From assembly GCA_041392625.1 (NCBI GenBank), contig JAWKLR010000008.1, forward strand, positions 124,001 to 188,000: DNA of 64,000 nt, given 5' to 3'. Shown piece after piece: positions 46,301 to 55,447 of this stretch. Origin of the DNA: M3007 sp041392625. GTDB lineage: Bacteria; Bacteroidota; Bacteroidia; Chitinophagales; Saprospiraceae. Each line of letters opens with the position of its first letter. Positions within the stretch are counted from its first letter, which is position 1. Made by a program: the position numbers and the translations under genes. The notes beneath the pieces were generated by a model. The model was not told where the DNA came from. It ran no database searches and saw nothing but the letters and a program-made list of their open reading frames with translations.

Positions 46301-47713
46301 CTATTTTTTGATTGGCTTCTTTTTAGACAATGTTTTCAGGGCATTTAAATATACGTCTTTTTGAATTTCGTAAAACGATTTGGATAGGATGAATCCTGCT
46401 GCCAGGTTTCCGATAATTCCGGCAAGTAAAAAATAGAAAATAGCCGAGTGCCTGTCGGTCATTTCAAGTACCAGAATGGAGGCGGTAAACGGTGTTCTGG
46501 TTACACCGGTGAGAAAAGCAATCATACTGACCAAAACCAGCAGGTTGTGGTGTGCCAGTGGCAAATTCAAGGTGCCTACAAGCCATGAGCCTAGAGCCGC
46601 TCCAGAAGATAAAGAGGTCGCAAAAATACCGCCTGCTCCGCCTACACTGAAGGATAAGAGTGCGCCCAAAAATCGCACAGGAAACAGATACCATGGGGTC
46701 ATTGTATCTTCAAATAATATAAAATTGATGGTGCTTTTGCCTGAACCAATTCCCATTGGGCCGGCAAAGAAAACCATGGTTGCAAACAGCAATCCCAGAA
46801 TTAATATAAATCCGACTTGTCCGATTCGGCTCTGAAATTGTCTTCTGAAACTACCAAGTTTTAGCAACAGAGCCGTAAAGCCCGCTCCGGCATAACCACT
46901 AATAAATGCGATCAGGATGACCGCCCAAATCATCCAAAATGGAAATGAAACCAGGTGTGGATATCCCAGATACAGATAGGCGCCCAGGAAGTTTTGTGCA
47001 ACCATACCCGCAATAATTACTGCACTGAAGACTGCGGTCCTGAAACGGGCAATGTGGCTCTTGGTCAACTCTTCGATGACGTATACAATTCCCCCGAGTG
47101 GAGTATTGAATGCAGCTGCAAGTCCGGATGCACCGCCCGTAATCAACATAATTCGCTCGGAAACCCGTGGCCAGTTGGAAGGAATTACCCGGTAAACCAT
47201 TTCGAATATGGAACCCGAAATTTGGAGTGTAGGGCCCTCCCGCCCAATGGCCCCACCACCCAGCAGGAGGGTAAGGCTACTTCCGATTTTTACCAGCGCA
47301 ATTCTCATGCTGAGCAGGTGGCTTACGAGTTTATTTTGCGAGGTTCCTGCCAGATCAACCGCAGCCATTAATTGAGGGATACCACTGCCCTTGGCATTGG
47401 GTGCAAATCGTTCGGTCAATGCCCAGGATGCGATAAAAAAGAGCGGGGTGGTAAGAAAAATCAAATAGGGGATTTCTTCCAGAATAAAGCGCCCGCCGTG
47501 TTCGAACAGTTTGAACAGATGTTCGTAGGCAACTGCAACCAAACCGGTGAGTGCAGAAGCTACCCAAAGCGGAATGGCCTGGAAAGGAACTTTCCAGTTG
47601 GGATTATCCAGGATTTTTTGTTTGACAAACAGCCCCAATCGGGTGCGCATCAAATAGCGGAATTGTTTGCGAACCCAGAGTTCCCAGGGCATTAAATGGA
47701 ATCTTCTCTTCAT
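46301..47713 (-). CDS. ClC-family chloride channel or H+/Cl- antiporter
   Basis: 470 residues from the ATG at 47713; the longer frame begins with TTG at 47725. About 10-12 hydrophobic segments. ClC selectivity motifs: GSGIP (109-113), GREGP (157-161) with the gating glutamate at 159, and GGAGGIFATSLSSG in place of the usual GIFAP. It carries no C-terminal CBS domains. The retained gating Glu is compatible with proton-coupled exchange, but the outward proton-transfer Glu cannot be confirmed by eye. Inner membrane. Confidence 0.87.
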   Translation of the reverse strand: MKRRFHLMPWELWVRKQFRYLMRTRLGLFVKQKILDNPNWKVPFQAIPLWVASALTGLVAVAYEHLFKLFEHGGRFILEEIPYLIFLTTPLFFIASWALTERFAPNAKGSGIPQLMAAVDLAGTSQNKLVSHLLSMRIALVKIGSSLTLLLGGGAIGREGPTLQISGSIFEMVYRVIPSNWPRVSERIMLITGGASGLAAAFNTPLGGIVYVIEELTKSHIARFRTAVFSAVIIAGMVAQNFLGAYLYLGYPHLVSFPFWMIWAVILIAFISGYAGAGFTALLLKLGSFRRQFQSRIGQVGFILILGLLFATMVFFAGPMGIGSGKSTINFILFEDTMTPWYLFPVRFLGALLSFSVGGAGGIFATSLSSGAALGSWLVGTLNLPLAHHNLLVLVSMIAFLTGVTRTPFTASILVLEMTDRHSAIFYFLLAGIIGNLAAGFILSKSFYEIQKDVYLNALKTLSKKKPIKK

Positions 47714-48042
47714 AATTGCGTGCAATCCTCCGTTCAGGCAACGTTACGAAATTTATGCGTACCAACCGGGGCCTGACTTGCTAAAACTGGCCCTTTTCAC
47801 TGAAAGATTTTAATCCAGGATAAAATTGTTCAGACTTTGCCTAATTTTCGCCCTCTTTCCGGTTTTGCCTAAAGTTTGCACCTTGTTTTTAAACAAAAAA
47901 CCTTGTTTGCGACTTTATTTATGTTCCAATTTGCAGAGGCATTTGTTTTTGCAATCAAAACCGATCAGTTTTTCCCATTCTATTTATAATCCTTTTACTC
48001 CTCAATGACCGCTTTTTCGTTCACCAAACTTTCTTTCTATTG
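47714..48042. other. divergent spacer between ClC gene and sortilin-like protein gene
   Basis: About 330 bp, AT-rich. TTTGCCTAA occurs twice (near 47836 and 47863), which could be a weak operator repeat. No clear promoter or reading frame. Confidence 0.4.
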
Positions 48043-50805
48043 ATGCGACATGTACAAAGACTCTTATTGCTTGCGTTCATTGGCCTGAGCTGCTCTGTTT
48101 CAGCACAATCAATGATGGACGCTGTGCGCCCCAAAGGCTCTCAGGAGCCGGTAAATATTTTTGAATTAAAAGAAGCCTTTAATGCCTGGGCTCAGGATAA
48201 AAACCTGGAGGACCTGAAAGGCTGGAAACCGCTTCGCAGAAAAATTTATCTGGAATCGATGCGGGTGGATGCGGATGGATTTTATCCAGACGCAGTTGAA
48301 TATTCCGAATCCATTCAGGAAGCAATTGAAGCCCGGAATGCGGTACAAGCCCGCTCTGGTGGTTCCTGGTGGCCCGTTGGGCCGTTCGGTCCGCCGCCAC
48401 CAATGGGTGGCAGTCGCCAACTGGGTGTTGGACGCGTAAACTGCATTGCTTTTCACCCTACGGATCCGGCCATTTTTTACATCGGAGCACCCGATGGCGG
48501 AATTTGGAAAACAACCAACAATGGCGCTTCCTGGACACCGTTGGGCAACGATTTGCCAGTTCCGGGAGTAAGTGCAATCTGGATTGATCCAATGGAGCCG
48601 GATGTGATTTTTATTGCAACAGGCGATTCGGAGTATCCATTTGCATCAACCACGCCAAACTACACCGGATCGGTTGGCTATCAACGCGGAATGGGTGTGT
48701 TTAAATCCGTAGATGGTGGTGCTACCTGGGAGCCAACCAGTTTGCAAACCAATCCAGTGGTACACGACTTGAGTTTGCTGAATACCATTGTAGGATATCG
48801 CACAGACTCCATTTACATGCTCATGGCTTCTGGCCCCCTGGGTATTTGGAAAAGTTCAAACGGAGGTGATACCTGGGGGAAAGTGAACCTGGAACCAACC
48901 GATGTGTTGGAGCAGGATCCACAGAATCCACACATTGTTTTTGCTTCTAGTAGCAATCGTTTTCACGATAATACCCAGAACAAGCCAGTCATTTTCCGCT
49001 CAACTGATTTTGGAGAAAATTGGGAAGAACTGCCTGTCTTCAATAGCGATGAAACCACTTCAAAAATCGAAATCCGCGTTGCTCCTACAGATAGCAATGT
49101 TGTGTATGCACTGGCATCCAATTCTTCGGATTCAGGACTGTACGGCGTGTATAAGTCCGAAGATGGAGGCGATAGCTGGGTACAGAAAATTTCCGGTGAC
49201 AGCCTGAACTTGCTGGGCTGGAATGCCGGTGATCCGGATATGGACTCCGGTGGGCAGGGTTGGTATGACCTCGTTCTTTGTGTTGACCCATTCGATGCTC
49301 AACGTCTTTTTGTTGGGGGCGTCAACTTGTGGGGCTCTGAAGATGGCGGAGATACCTGGTCAATTTGTACACACTGGACGGCTGTAATGGGGCCCAGCTC
49401 ACATGCGGATTTGCATGAAATGCGGGTGCACCCACTCACCAATGAATTTTACCTGAGCTCTGATGGGGGAACCATCCGGGCTTCCGATATCATTATTCCG
49501 GATTGGGAAACGAATATCCTTCCCTGCGTCAACAACAACGGAGGCTTTATGCAACAGTGTTATGATTTCCCGACTGAGTGGGAGAACATATCCTATGGCC
49601 TTGCCTTATCTCAGTTTTATAAAATAGATGTATTCAATCCTAATGATAATTACCTGATAGGAGGTACGCAGGATAATTCCCACTTTCAGTTTCGGGACAC
49701 TACTTGGTATAATGTATTCGGAGGGGATGGTATGGACTGTGCTTACCACCCAACAAACCCGGACATTGTGGTTGCTGCTTCTCAGAATGGAAATGTACAC
49801 ATTTCAAAGGATGGTGGCAGTTCCATTAACTGGAACATCAGCAGCGAGCCTAAAGACCAGGGGGCTTCTGGCGATTGGGTTACACCGTTTGTAGGTAGCA
49901 ATGTGGAACCTTTCAGCGTGTTTGTTGGCTTCAATGAATTGTGGGAGTACGAAGAAGAAACGGATAACTGGAATAAACTCTCTGACTTCCCCGGCAATCA
50001 GCAGGCTCGTGAGGTGGCAATCAGTAAGTCCAACCCGGATGCCATTGCCGTGTTGTACACCGGTGGTACACAGGCTGCACGGAAAATCTTTTTGACTAAA
50101 AACCGGGGCAACGACTGGGAGGAAATCACCACCAATTTGTTTGCATTTGCCTTTGGATATCCATCGGATATCGCATTTGGAAACACCGACGATGAGATCT
50201 ACATTGCATTTGCCGGATATGCGCCAAACCACCGTGTGTACCGTACCATGGATGGTGGCCAGACCTGGGAAAACATAACCAAGGGTTTGCCAAAAATTCC
50301 GGTAATTTCAATTGATTTTCATTTCAACTCGTCCAACAACACCGTGTACATTGGAACCGACTACGGTGTGTTCTACACCAGCGATGATCTGGATGCCTGG
50401 GAAACCTATTCCACAGGACTTCCAATCGTTCGGGTAGCCGATGTTGAAGTGCACACTCCGTCTAACAAGGTTTATATTGGAACCTATGGTCGTGGTGCCT
50501 GGGCCAACGATCTGGTTGAAGCTCCATTGGTTGATGCCAAGGTGCCTGCTATTTATGCCTCAGCCATGCAGGTTCAACCCAACCCGTCCAACGGAGTTGC
50601 CAGCTTGTGGATTGAGCATTTGGAAAAAGGCGACTACTCCCTGCGCATCATCAATGTGCTCGGTGCAGTAGTGCACGAACAAACCATTCAAGGAGGGCAG
50701 GCTAGTCAACAGGTAGCCATCCCGGCTGGCTTGACGAGCGGGATGTATTACATCCAATTGACTGACGGAACCCATGCAAATACGGAGAGTTTTATTATTG
50801 AATAA
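48043..50805 (+). CDS. VPS10/sortilin-like beta-propeller protein with T9SS type A sorting domain
   Basis: 920 residues from the ATG at 48043; a TTG at 48040 is ignored. Signal peptide MRHVQRLLLLAFIGLSCSVSA (cleavage before QSM). Between about 115 and 840 there are many BNR/Asp-box-type repeats: GGIWKTTNNGASWTPLGNDL, GVFKSVDGGATWEP, YKSEDGGDSWVQK, GGDTWSICTHW and YRTMDGGQTWENITKGLP. These are the ten-bladed propeller pattern of VPS10/sortilin and glycosyl-hydrolase-like exo-enzymes. The T9SS domain covers about 845-920 (MQVQPNPSNG, LRIINVLGAVV, SGMYYIQLTDG). It is exported through the outer membrane and bound to the surface. No catalytic residue set was recognised. Confidence 0.86.
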   Translation: MRHVQRLLLLAFIGLSCSVSAQSMMDAVRPKGSQEPVNIFELKEAFNAWAQDKNLEDLKGWKPLRRKIYLESMRVDADGFYPDAVEYSESIQEAIEARNAVQARSGGSWWPVGPFGPPPPMGGSRQLGVGRVNCIAFHPTDPAIFYIGAPDGGIWKTTNNGASWTPLGNDLPVPGVSAIWIDPMEPDVIFIATGDSEYPFASTTPNYTGSVGYQRGMGVFKSVDGGATWEPTSLQTNPVVHDLSLLNTIVGYRTDSIYMLMASGPLGIWKSSNGGDTWGKVNLEPTDVLEQDPQNPHIVFASSSNRFHDNTQNKPVIFRSTDFGENWEELPVFNSDETTSKIEIRVAPTDSNVVYALASNSSDSGLYGVYKSEDGGDSWVQKISGDSLNLLGWNAGDPDMDSGGQGWYDLVLCVDPFDAQRLFVGGVNLWGSEDGGDTWSICTHWTAVMGPSSHADLHEMRVHPLTNEFYLSSDGGTIRASDIIIPDWETNILPCVNNNGGFMQQCYDFPTEWENISYGLALSQFYKIDVFNPNDNYLIGGTQDNSHFQFRDTTWYNVFGGDGMDCAYHPTNPDIVVAASQNGNVHISKDGGSSINWNISSEPKDQGASGDWVTPFVGSNVEPFSVFVGFNELWEYEEETDNWNKLSDFPGNQQAREVAISKSNPDAIAVLYTGGTQAARKIFLTKNRGNDWEEITTNLFAFAFGYPSDIAFGNTDDEIYIAFAGYAPNHRVYRTMDGGQTWENITKGLPKIPVISIDFHFNSSNNTVYIGTDYGVFYTSDDLDAWETYSTGLPIVRVADVEVHTPSNKVYIGTYGRGAWANDLVEAPLVDAKVPAIYASAMQVQPNPSNGVASLWIEHLEKGDYSLRIINVLGAVVHEQTIQGGQASQQVAIPAGLTSGMYYIQLTDGTHANTESFIIE

Positions 50806-50829
50806 GGCTGTTTGTAGGGGATAAAAATG

Positions 50830-50872
50830 AACATGGGCTATCTTCTGATATGGAAGATGGCCCATGTTTTTT
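50830..50872 (+). terminator. bidirectional terminator after the sortilin-like gene
   Basis: Stem AACATGGGCTATCTTC with GAAGATGGCCCATGTT (one G-U pair), 7-nt loop, then TTTT. It touches the stop codon of the convergent barrel gene at 50871, so it can serve both. Confidence 0.9.
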
Positions 50873-51494
50873 AGAAAAGTCTAACTTGATACGTTAACCC
50901 CAACCCCAATGACTCAACTGGGCACATCACAAGTAGTTGGCTTTGATCTTGATTTTCATTCAATCCTAAGTTGTAATAAACTTCAAATTTCAGGTTTTTA
51001 TAGCATGGCCCCAAGCCGAAATGGATTCCATAATCCGTTAATTTCGCATCAGATTCAATGCCTGGTGCAGTTCTAACCGAATAGGATATATCTTGTATTA
51101 GGTGGTAGTTGCCTCCAATTTCCAAAAATAAAAATGGGATTGGTTTGTAGCAAACAGATAAGGTGTTGTAAAAGCATGTAAACTGCATTTTATCGAACCC
51201 CACAAACCCAGAGGTTCTAATGCCTGCTTCTTTTTTTGTAAAACCAAATTTGTAATTCAATTCAAAGAGTTCATTGAAACGGTGTGTTGCATAAATGCCC
51301 AATACGGTTGAGCCTGTGGAAAACCCTTTATCCATAAATTCAAAATGGCTCATAGTTGGAAAAACAAGCTTGCTTTCATACTTGGCGAGGTCATATCCAA
51401 TTGCAGGTCCAATAAATGTCTGTGAATGGGCAGGTCCATTGAATATTGCACATGCTAATAAAATGAGTAGGCTGGCTTTGTTTCTTCTTTTCAT
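50871..51494 (-). CDS. outer-membrane beta-barrel protein
   Basis: 207 residues from the ATG at 51494; 20 upstream codons are excluded since the signal peptide MKRRNKASLLILLACAIFNG... (cleavage near AHSQ) then starts the protein. The mature part alternates hydrophobic strands: FIGPAIGYDLAKY, TGSTVLGIYATHRFNELFELNYKFGF, FYNTLSVCYKPIPFLFLEIGGNY, YGIHFGLGPCYKNLKFEVYYNLG and a last strand SLGLGLTYQVRLF ending in Phe, the usual barrel signal. No named family is recognised. It is followed upstream by the relic and array of lipoproteins. Confidence 0.75.
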   Translation of the reverse strand: MKRRNKASLLILLACAIFNGPAHSQTFIGPAIGYDLAKYESKLVFPTMSHFEFMDKGFSTGSTVLGIYATHRFNELFELNYKFGFTKKEAGIRTSGFVGFDKMQFTCFYNTLSVCYKPIPFLFLEIGGNYHLIQDISYSVRTAPGIESDAKLTDYGIHFGLGPCYKNLKFEVYYNLGLNENQDQSQLLVMCPVESLGLGLTYQVRLF

Positions 51495-51528
51495 GCCTTT
51501 GGTGTTTGTGGAGTTTCGATCTTGTTTT

Positions 51529-51680
51529 TTAATATGGAAAATAGCGTACATCAAAACGCCTATCAGTGATATGCACCTTATCGTTTGGATTTAACGTATC
51601 GTTATACACTGTAAACTCAAACAGCCCGGAAACAATGATTTCTATGGTATCAATATGGATGAATGAAGCGGAGGTTAATT
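51529..51680 (-). pseudogene. 3' relic of a fifth array lipoprotein gene
   Basis: Read on the minus strand, this stretch encodes a C-terminal fragment FIHIDTIEIIVSGLFEFTVY followed by NDTLNPNDKVHITDRRFDVRYFPY and a stop at 51529-51531. It is nearly identical to the end of the gene at 52981-53556 (ITYIDTVENIISGLFEFTVY...RITDGRFDVRYFPY). There is no start, signal peptide or N-terminal part. It begins right after the stop of the gene at 51692. A truncated tandem copy left by deletion or recombination. Confidence 0.85.
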
Positions 51681-51691
51681 TCCTGGGACTT

Positions 51692-52279
51692 CTATTCCGG
51701 GTAGTACATTTTATCGAATCGACCTTCGGTTAGATAGATCGTGTCTAGGCCGTCAGTTGAAATGGCTCTGAAGTTGAAAACGCCAGATATTATGTTTTCT
51801 GTAGTGTCTAATCTGGTTAGATTAAACTGGTAATCAAATAATGTATCAATATTATAAACTTTGGTCCCAGACTGTAGGCCTATCCAAATTTCAGCTCTAA
51901 AAAAATCAGAGGTTAAATGAGAGATGCTTGAAAATTCATCTTCAATATGATCAAAATTAATTTTGAAGAAAGAATACTCTGTTGAATCAACCTTAGTTGG
52001 ACTTAATTGCACCCTATTAATGTAGTCATTTCCATACCCTGTTTCATCATACCAAGCTATAAATTTATGCAGCGTTGGATCAAAAATATACGGGGCGATC
52101 CCAGCAACCCAAGGTTCCCCATTAATATAACACCCAAATGTATTTTCACCTGTCTGGTTAGCACATGGCAGGTCGGGCGGACAGTTTTGCTCTTTTTTAC
52201 AACAGGCCAATACGGTGAGCAAAAAGAAGGACATTGGCATCCATAGATGCCGGTTAAATCTGCTTGATTTGAGGTTCAT
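51692..52279 (-). CDS. array lipoprotein A1 (DUF6252-like)
   Basis: 195 residues. Lipoprotein signal MNLKSSRFNRHLWMPMSFFL...LAC with lipid Cys26. The N-terminal motif TGENTFGCYINGEPWVAG (43-60) and a C-terminal strand pair TTENIISGVFNFRA...IYLTEGRFDKMYYPE frame a middle region that differs between copies. The two conserved parts resemble DUF6252, a Bacteroidota lipoprotein family of unknown function. The first 80 or so residues are almost identical to A2 at the DNA level. Likely attached to the outer membrane. Last intact gene of the array. Confidence 0.75.
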   Translation of the reverse strand: MNLKSSRFNRHLWMPMSFFLLTVLACCKKEQNCPPDLPCANQTGENTFGCYINGEPWVAGIAPYIFDPTLHKFIAWYDETGYGNDYINRVQLSPTKVDSTEYSFFKINFDHIEDEFSSISHLTSDFFRAEIWIGLQSGTKVYNIDTLFDYQFNLTRLDTTENIISGVFNFRAISTDGLDTIYLTEGRFDKMYYPE

Positions 52280-52323
52280 GGTGTGGGTTTTATGAGTGCA
52301 TTCGTGTGATTTTATCCTGAAGA

Positions 52324-52911
52324 TTATTCTGGATAATAAACTTTGTCGAATCGACCTTCGGTGATATAAATAGTATCCAAACCGTCTTCGGAGATAGTTC
52401 GAAAGTTAAACGTGCCAGCAATAGTATTGGAAGATGTGTCTATCTTTTCAAACTTAAAAATATAGTTATAAAGTGTATCAAGATAATAGTCATCATCAAA
52501 AGGGGAGTCTTCAAGTGAAATGTGAGCATAAATATCATTAGGAGAATGATTGTCAATCAAAATTGTATTCTCGTATACTCCGCTCAGGATGATAGTAATG
52601 AAGTCAAATATTGTTGAATCCACAGAGATAACTTTGATCGTTAATTTATTATTATTGTCATCCCCATATCCTGTTTCATCATACCAGGCAATAAACTTAT
52701 GAAGGGTCGGGTCTAAAATATATGGGGCAATCCCAGCAACCCAAGGTTCCCCATCAATATAACACCCAAATGTATTTTCACCTGTCTGGGTAGCACATGG
52801 CAGATCAGGCGGGCAGTTTTGTTCTTTTTTACAACACGCTAGCAGAGTGAGCAAAAAGGCGCAAATCGAAAAAGCAAATGGTAGTAAAAAAAGAGAAGTT
52901 TTGAAACGCAT
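52324..52911 (-). CDS. array lipoprotein A2 (DUF6252-like)
   Basis: 195 residues. Signal MRFKTSLFLLPFAFSICAFL... with lipid Cys26, followed by the same CKKEQNCPPDLPCA segment, TGENTFGCYIDGEPWVAG and IAPYILDPTLHKFIAWYDET as A1. The middle (about 90-150) is unrelated in detail to A1, while the C-terminus (NTIAGTFNFRT...ITEGRFDKVYYPE) is again conserved. The conserved 5' part differs from A1 by only a few bases over more than 100 bp, which points to recent duplication or gene conversion. Confidence 0.75.
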   Translation of the reverse strand: MRFKTSLFLLPFAFSICAFLLTLLACCKKEQNCPPDLPCATQTGENTFGCYIDGEPWVAGIAPYILDPTLHKFIAWYDETGYGDDNNNKLTIKVISVDSTIFDFITIILSGVYENTILIDNHSPNDIYAHISLEDSPFDDDYYLDTLYNYIFKFEKIDTSSNTIAGTFNFRTISEDGLDTIYITEGRFDKVYYPE

Positions 52912-52980
52912 GTTGATTTTTAGATTTTAAGGGTGTGTACGATTTTTGTAGCCAATATTTTGGTTCCGTATCAACAACTT

Positions 52981-53556
52981 TTAATATGGAAAATAGCGCA
53001 CATCAAATCGTCCATCTGTTATGCGCACCTTGTCGTTGGGATTTAGCGTATCGTTATAAACGGTGAATTCAAAAAGTCCAGAAATAATGTTTTCTACGGT
53101 GTCGATGTAAGTAATTGTTATACAGTTTGTATCTAATGTAAAGTAGTCACTTAAATATCTTTCACCCGATGATTTTTTATATCTAGCGGATACAGAATTC
53201 TCTATTGAACAAAATTCTTGTGTTGAGAAATTAGAGTTTTTACAGACAATAGACATCCACTCATCCCTATTTTGATCCACACTATAACAGCTTATTATTA
53301 AGTTGCCACTGGCATCACTTTCATAGTAATATGGGATAATATCATGAATTGTAACTGAACCTGGAGGAACTTGCGCTACCCACAATTCTCCATTGACATA
53401 GCAACCAAAGGTATTGGCTCCAGTGTGTGTAATAGGAGGTAAGGTGTCCTTGTTATCAGTAGTTGGCGGAATGACCAAAATAGGGTCTTTTATGCAAGAT
53501 GGAATGCATAAAAGCAGCACAGCTGAAAATAGAAGTACGGTATTAATTTTTCTCAT
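52981..53556 (-). CDS. array lipoprotein B1 (DUF6252-like)
   Basis: 191 residues. Lipoprotein signal MRKINTVLLFSAVLLLCIPSC (lipid Cys21). Motif THTGANTFGCYVNGELWVA (44-61), then a variable middle, then YIDTVENIISGLFEFTVYND and RITDGRFDVRYFPY. It belongs to the same family as A1/A2 but to a second subtype with B2. The gene for the relic at 51529-51680 was of this subtype. Function unknown; probably outer-membrane lipoprotein. Confidence 0.75.
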   Translation of the reverse strand: MRKINTVLLFSAVLLLCIPSCIKDPILVIPPTTDNKDTLPPITHTGANTFGCYVNGELWVAQVPPGSVTIHDIIPYYYESDASGNLIISCYSVDQNRDEWMSIVCKNSNFSTQEFCSIENSVSARYKKSSGERYLSDYFTLDTNCITITYIDTVENIISGLFEFTVYNDTLNPNDKVRITDGRFDVRYFPY

Positions 53557-53604
53557 GGCAATGGGATTTTAAAGAAAAAATCTACAGGTATTCCTTTGTT
53601 CATT

Positions 53605-54183
53605 TTAAAAAGGAAAATAGCGCACATCAAATCTTCCATCTGTGATGCGCACTTTATTATTTAGGTTTAGAGAATCTGGATTCACGACAAACTCAAATAA
53701 GCCAGAAACTATATTCTCAACGGTATCTAAATTAGTGATAGTAACACAACAAGAGTCGCAATCAAAATATCCGTTTTTGCACCAATTTCCATTTGTATCC
53801 TTGTATTGGGCAAAAACTTGATCGGAATTACAAAAAGTATTTTCCGTCAATTCAGTATTTAGACTAAATGAAATCCAATCTGAAATTTGATTTTGAGGAT
53901 CAATGTTGTTGCATTCAATAAAAAAATATCCTTCGCTATCACTTTCTTTTAGTTGAGCAATTATGTCATGATAAGTCACAGTCCCCAATGGCACTTGCGC
54001 CACCCACAATTCTCCATTGACATAGCAACCGAAGGTGTTGGCTCCAGTGTGTGTTATTGGAGGCAGTGTATCGTAGTTGAAAGTCGGTGAAATATAAGGA
54101 GATCGAGACTCTTTTTTGCAAGCAAGGATCAAACTCAGTAACAGTATGCAAAGCGTCAGAGTGTATGGTATTTTTAGAGTCAT
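53605..54183 (-). CDS. array lipoprotein B2 (DUF6252-like), first gene of the array
   Basis: 192 residues. Signal MTLKIPYTLTLCILLLSLIL... with lipid Cys22 in LILAC. DTLPPITHTGANTFGCYVNG and ELWVAQVPLGTV nearly match B1, the middle differs (it contains a CDSCC cluster), and the end NIVSGLFEFVVNPD...RITDGRFDVRYFPF is conserved. A consensus promoter lies 25 bp upstream (54208-54239). Spacers between the four genes are 44-70 bp with no terminator, so the array is probably one operon. Confidence 0.75.
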   Translation of the reverse strand: MTLKIPYTLTLCILLLSLILACKKESRSPYISPTFNYDTLPPITHTGANTFGCYVNGELWVAQVPLGTVTYHDIIAQLKESDSEGYFFIECNNIDPQNQISDWISFSLNTELTENTFCNSDQVFAQYKDTNGNWCKNGYFDCDSCCVTITNLDTVENIVSGLFEFVVNPDSLNLNNKVRITDGRFDVRYFPF

Positions 54184-54207
54184 CTTGCATCGAAATTAAT
54201 GATACTA

Positions 54208-54239
54208 CAAAGGTAGCTGGGCATTTCAAGGCATACAAA
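54208..54239 (-). promoter_or_regulatory. Bacteroidota-type promoter for the lipoprotein array
   Basis: On the minus strand: TTTG (54239-54236), a 20-nt spacer, TACCTTTG (54215-54208). It lies 25 bp ahead of the first array gene, and about 120 bp from the divergent HTH gene. Confidence 0.78.
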
Positions 54240-54359
54240 CACTCCATTATCAGATTAAGGCAGCCCTTGCCTTCAATTTGCCATTTCCCGGCATTTTTCT
54301 TGTACTCAGTGGATGTTTTTCTCTTATTTTGCCAATTCAATTTTTGACCTTATCAGAAT

Positions 54360-55370
54360 ATGGCAAACCCGACACGCTTTCACGAGTTTTTTCTCAAAAA
54401 GTTACAGGAAAAAACAGAAAATAATTCATCAATTGCTAAAATCGTCGCTCAGGTCCTTGGGATTTCTGTAAGCACTGCCTATAAAAAGGTACGAGGCGAT
54501 GTTGCGTTTTCAATCGAAGAATGCAAAGTCCTGGCTACTCAATTTGACATTAGCATTGATGAATGGATTTTCCCCGAATCCTCCCGTCTGTTAGCCTATT
54601 ACTCCCGGAGAAATGATGAGCGGGCTTCTCCAACTTTTTTTCTTTCCTTCTTCCATACTGAGTTGACTAAAATCCGGCAACTTCCGGACACCAAGCTCTA
54701 TTACAGTGCCTTCGACCTGCCCATGTTGTGGTACTTTGCAAAACCGGAATTAATCGCTTTTAAATTCTTCATTTGGAACAAGACCAACGACCAGGAGGGA
54801 AAACTCACTACAACCCAATTTACTCCTGAACTGTTTTACAAACAGTTTCCAGATTTCAAACAGAAGTGCGAGGAAATATTTGATCTGTACCTGCAAATTG
54901 ATACCGAAGAATATTGGCCAGGTCTATTGTTTGCACAACTCATTAACCAGTTCCGGTTTAGTCTGGAATCCGGATACATTTCACGCAGCACCTTTGAATC
55001 CTTGCTTGACAGTTTACTCAATCTGAATGACCTGCTTTTCAATCAGGCGCAGAAAGGGTTTAAGGTAAATACCAAGGAGAAGCCTACGGGCGGGAACCTC
55101 TCCTTATATATCAATGACCTGTTTGTAACCAATGATACTATATTGGTACTGCGAAACGACAAACCTGTTTCTGTTTACCGGTCACTGGACAATCCCAATT
55201 TTATCCGGGTTGAGCAGAAGTGGTTTCTTGAAAATGTTGTGAACTGGCTGGATTCAATCCGACGGGTATCAAGCAAAATTAGTGTGGATGGAGAACGCAG
55301 CCGCAGGATGTACTTTGAGGCCACTCGATTGAGGATTGAGGAGGTGAGAGAGCGGGCACATAGGTTGTAA
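54360..55370 (+). CDS. HTH transcriptional regulator, divergent from the lipoprotein array
   Basis: 336 residues, soluble. Residues about 24-65 form a helix-turn-helix: SIAKIVAQVLGISVSTAYKK, followed by VRGDVAFSIEECKVLATQF, resembling the BetR/XRE-type N-terminus seen in many Bacteroidota regulators. The remaining 270 residues have no family I recognise. They are helical and rich in aromatic residues (LWYFAKPELIAFKFFIWNK, IDTEEYWPGLLFAQLINQF) and could sense a ligand or partner. Its start is 177 bp from the array start on the opposite strand, with the array promoter in between, so it is a good candidate to control the array. Confidence 0.72.
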   Translation: MANPTRFHEFFLKKLQEKTENNSSIAKIVAQVLGISVSTAYKKVRGDVAFSIEECKVLATQFDISIDEWIFPESSRLLAYYSRRNDERASPTFFLSFFHTELTKIRQLPDTKLYYSAFDLPMLWYFAKPELIAFKFFIWNKTNDQEGKLTTTQFTPELFYKQFPDFKQKCEEIFDLYLQIDTEEYWPGLLFAQLINQFRFSLESGYISRSTFESLLDSLLNLNDLLFNQAQKGFKVNTKEKPTGGNLSLYINDLFVTNDTILVLRNDKPVSVYRSLDNPNFIRVEQKWFLENVVNWLDSIRRVSSKISVDGERSRRMYFEATRLRIEEVRERAHRL

Positions 55371-55447
55371 CGTGCATACTCCAACACCCAACATGTATTC
55401 AAATGCCAGGGCTCACACCCTCGATTCCGATTTTATTGTACGTTTCT

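Noticed and set aside
47821..47880. Two TTTGCCTAA repeats as a regulator binding site
   Set aside because: Only two short copies in AT-rich sequence; too weak to list as a site on its own.
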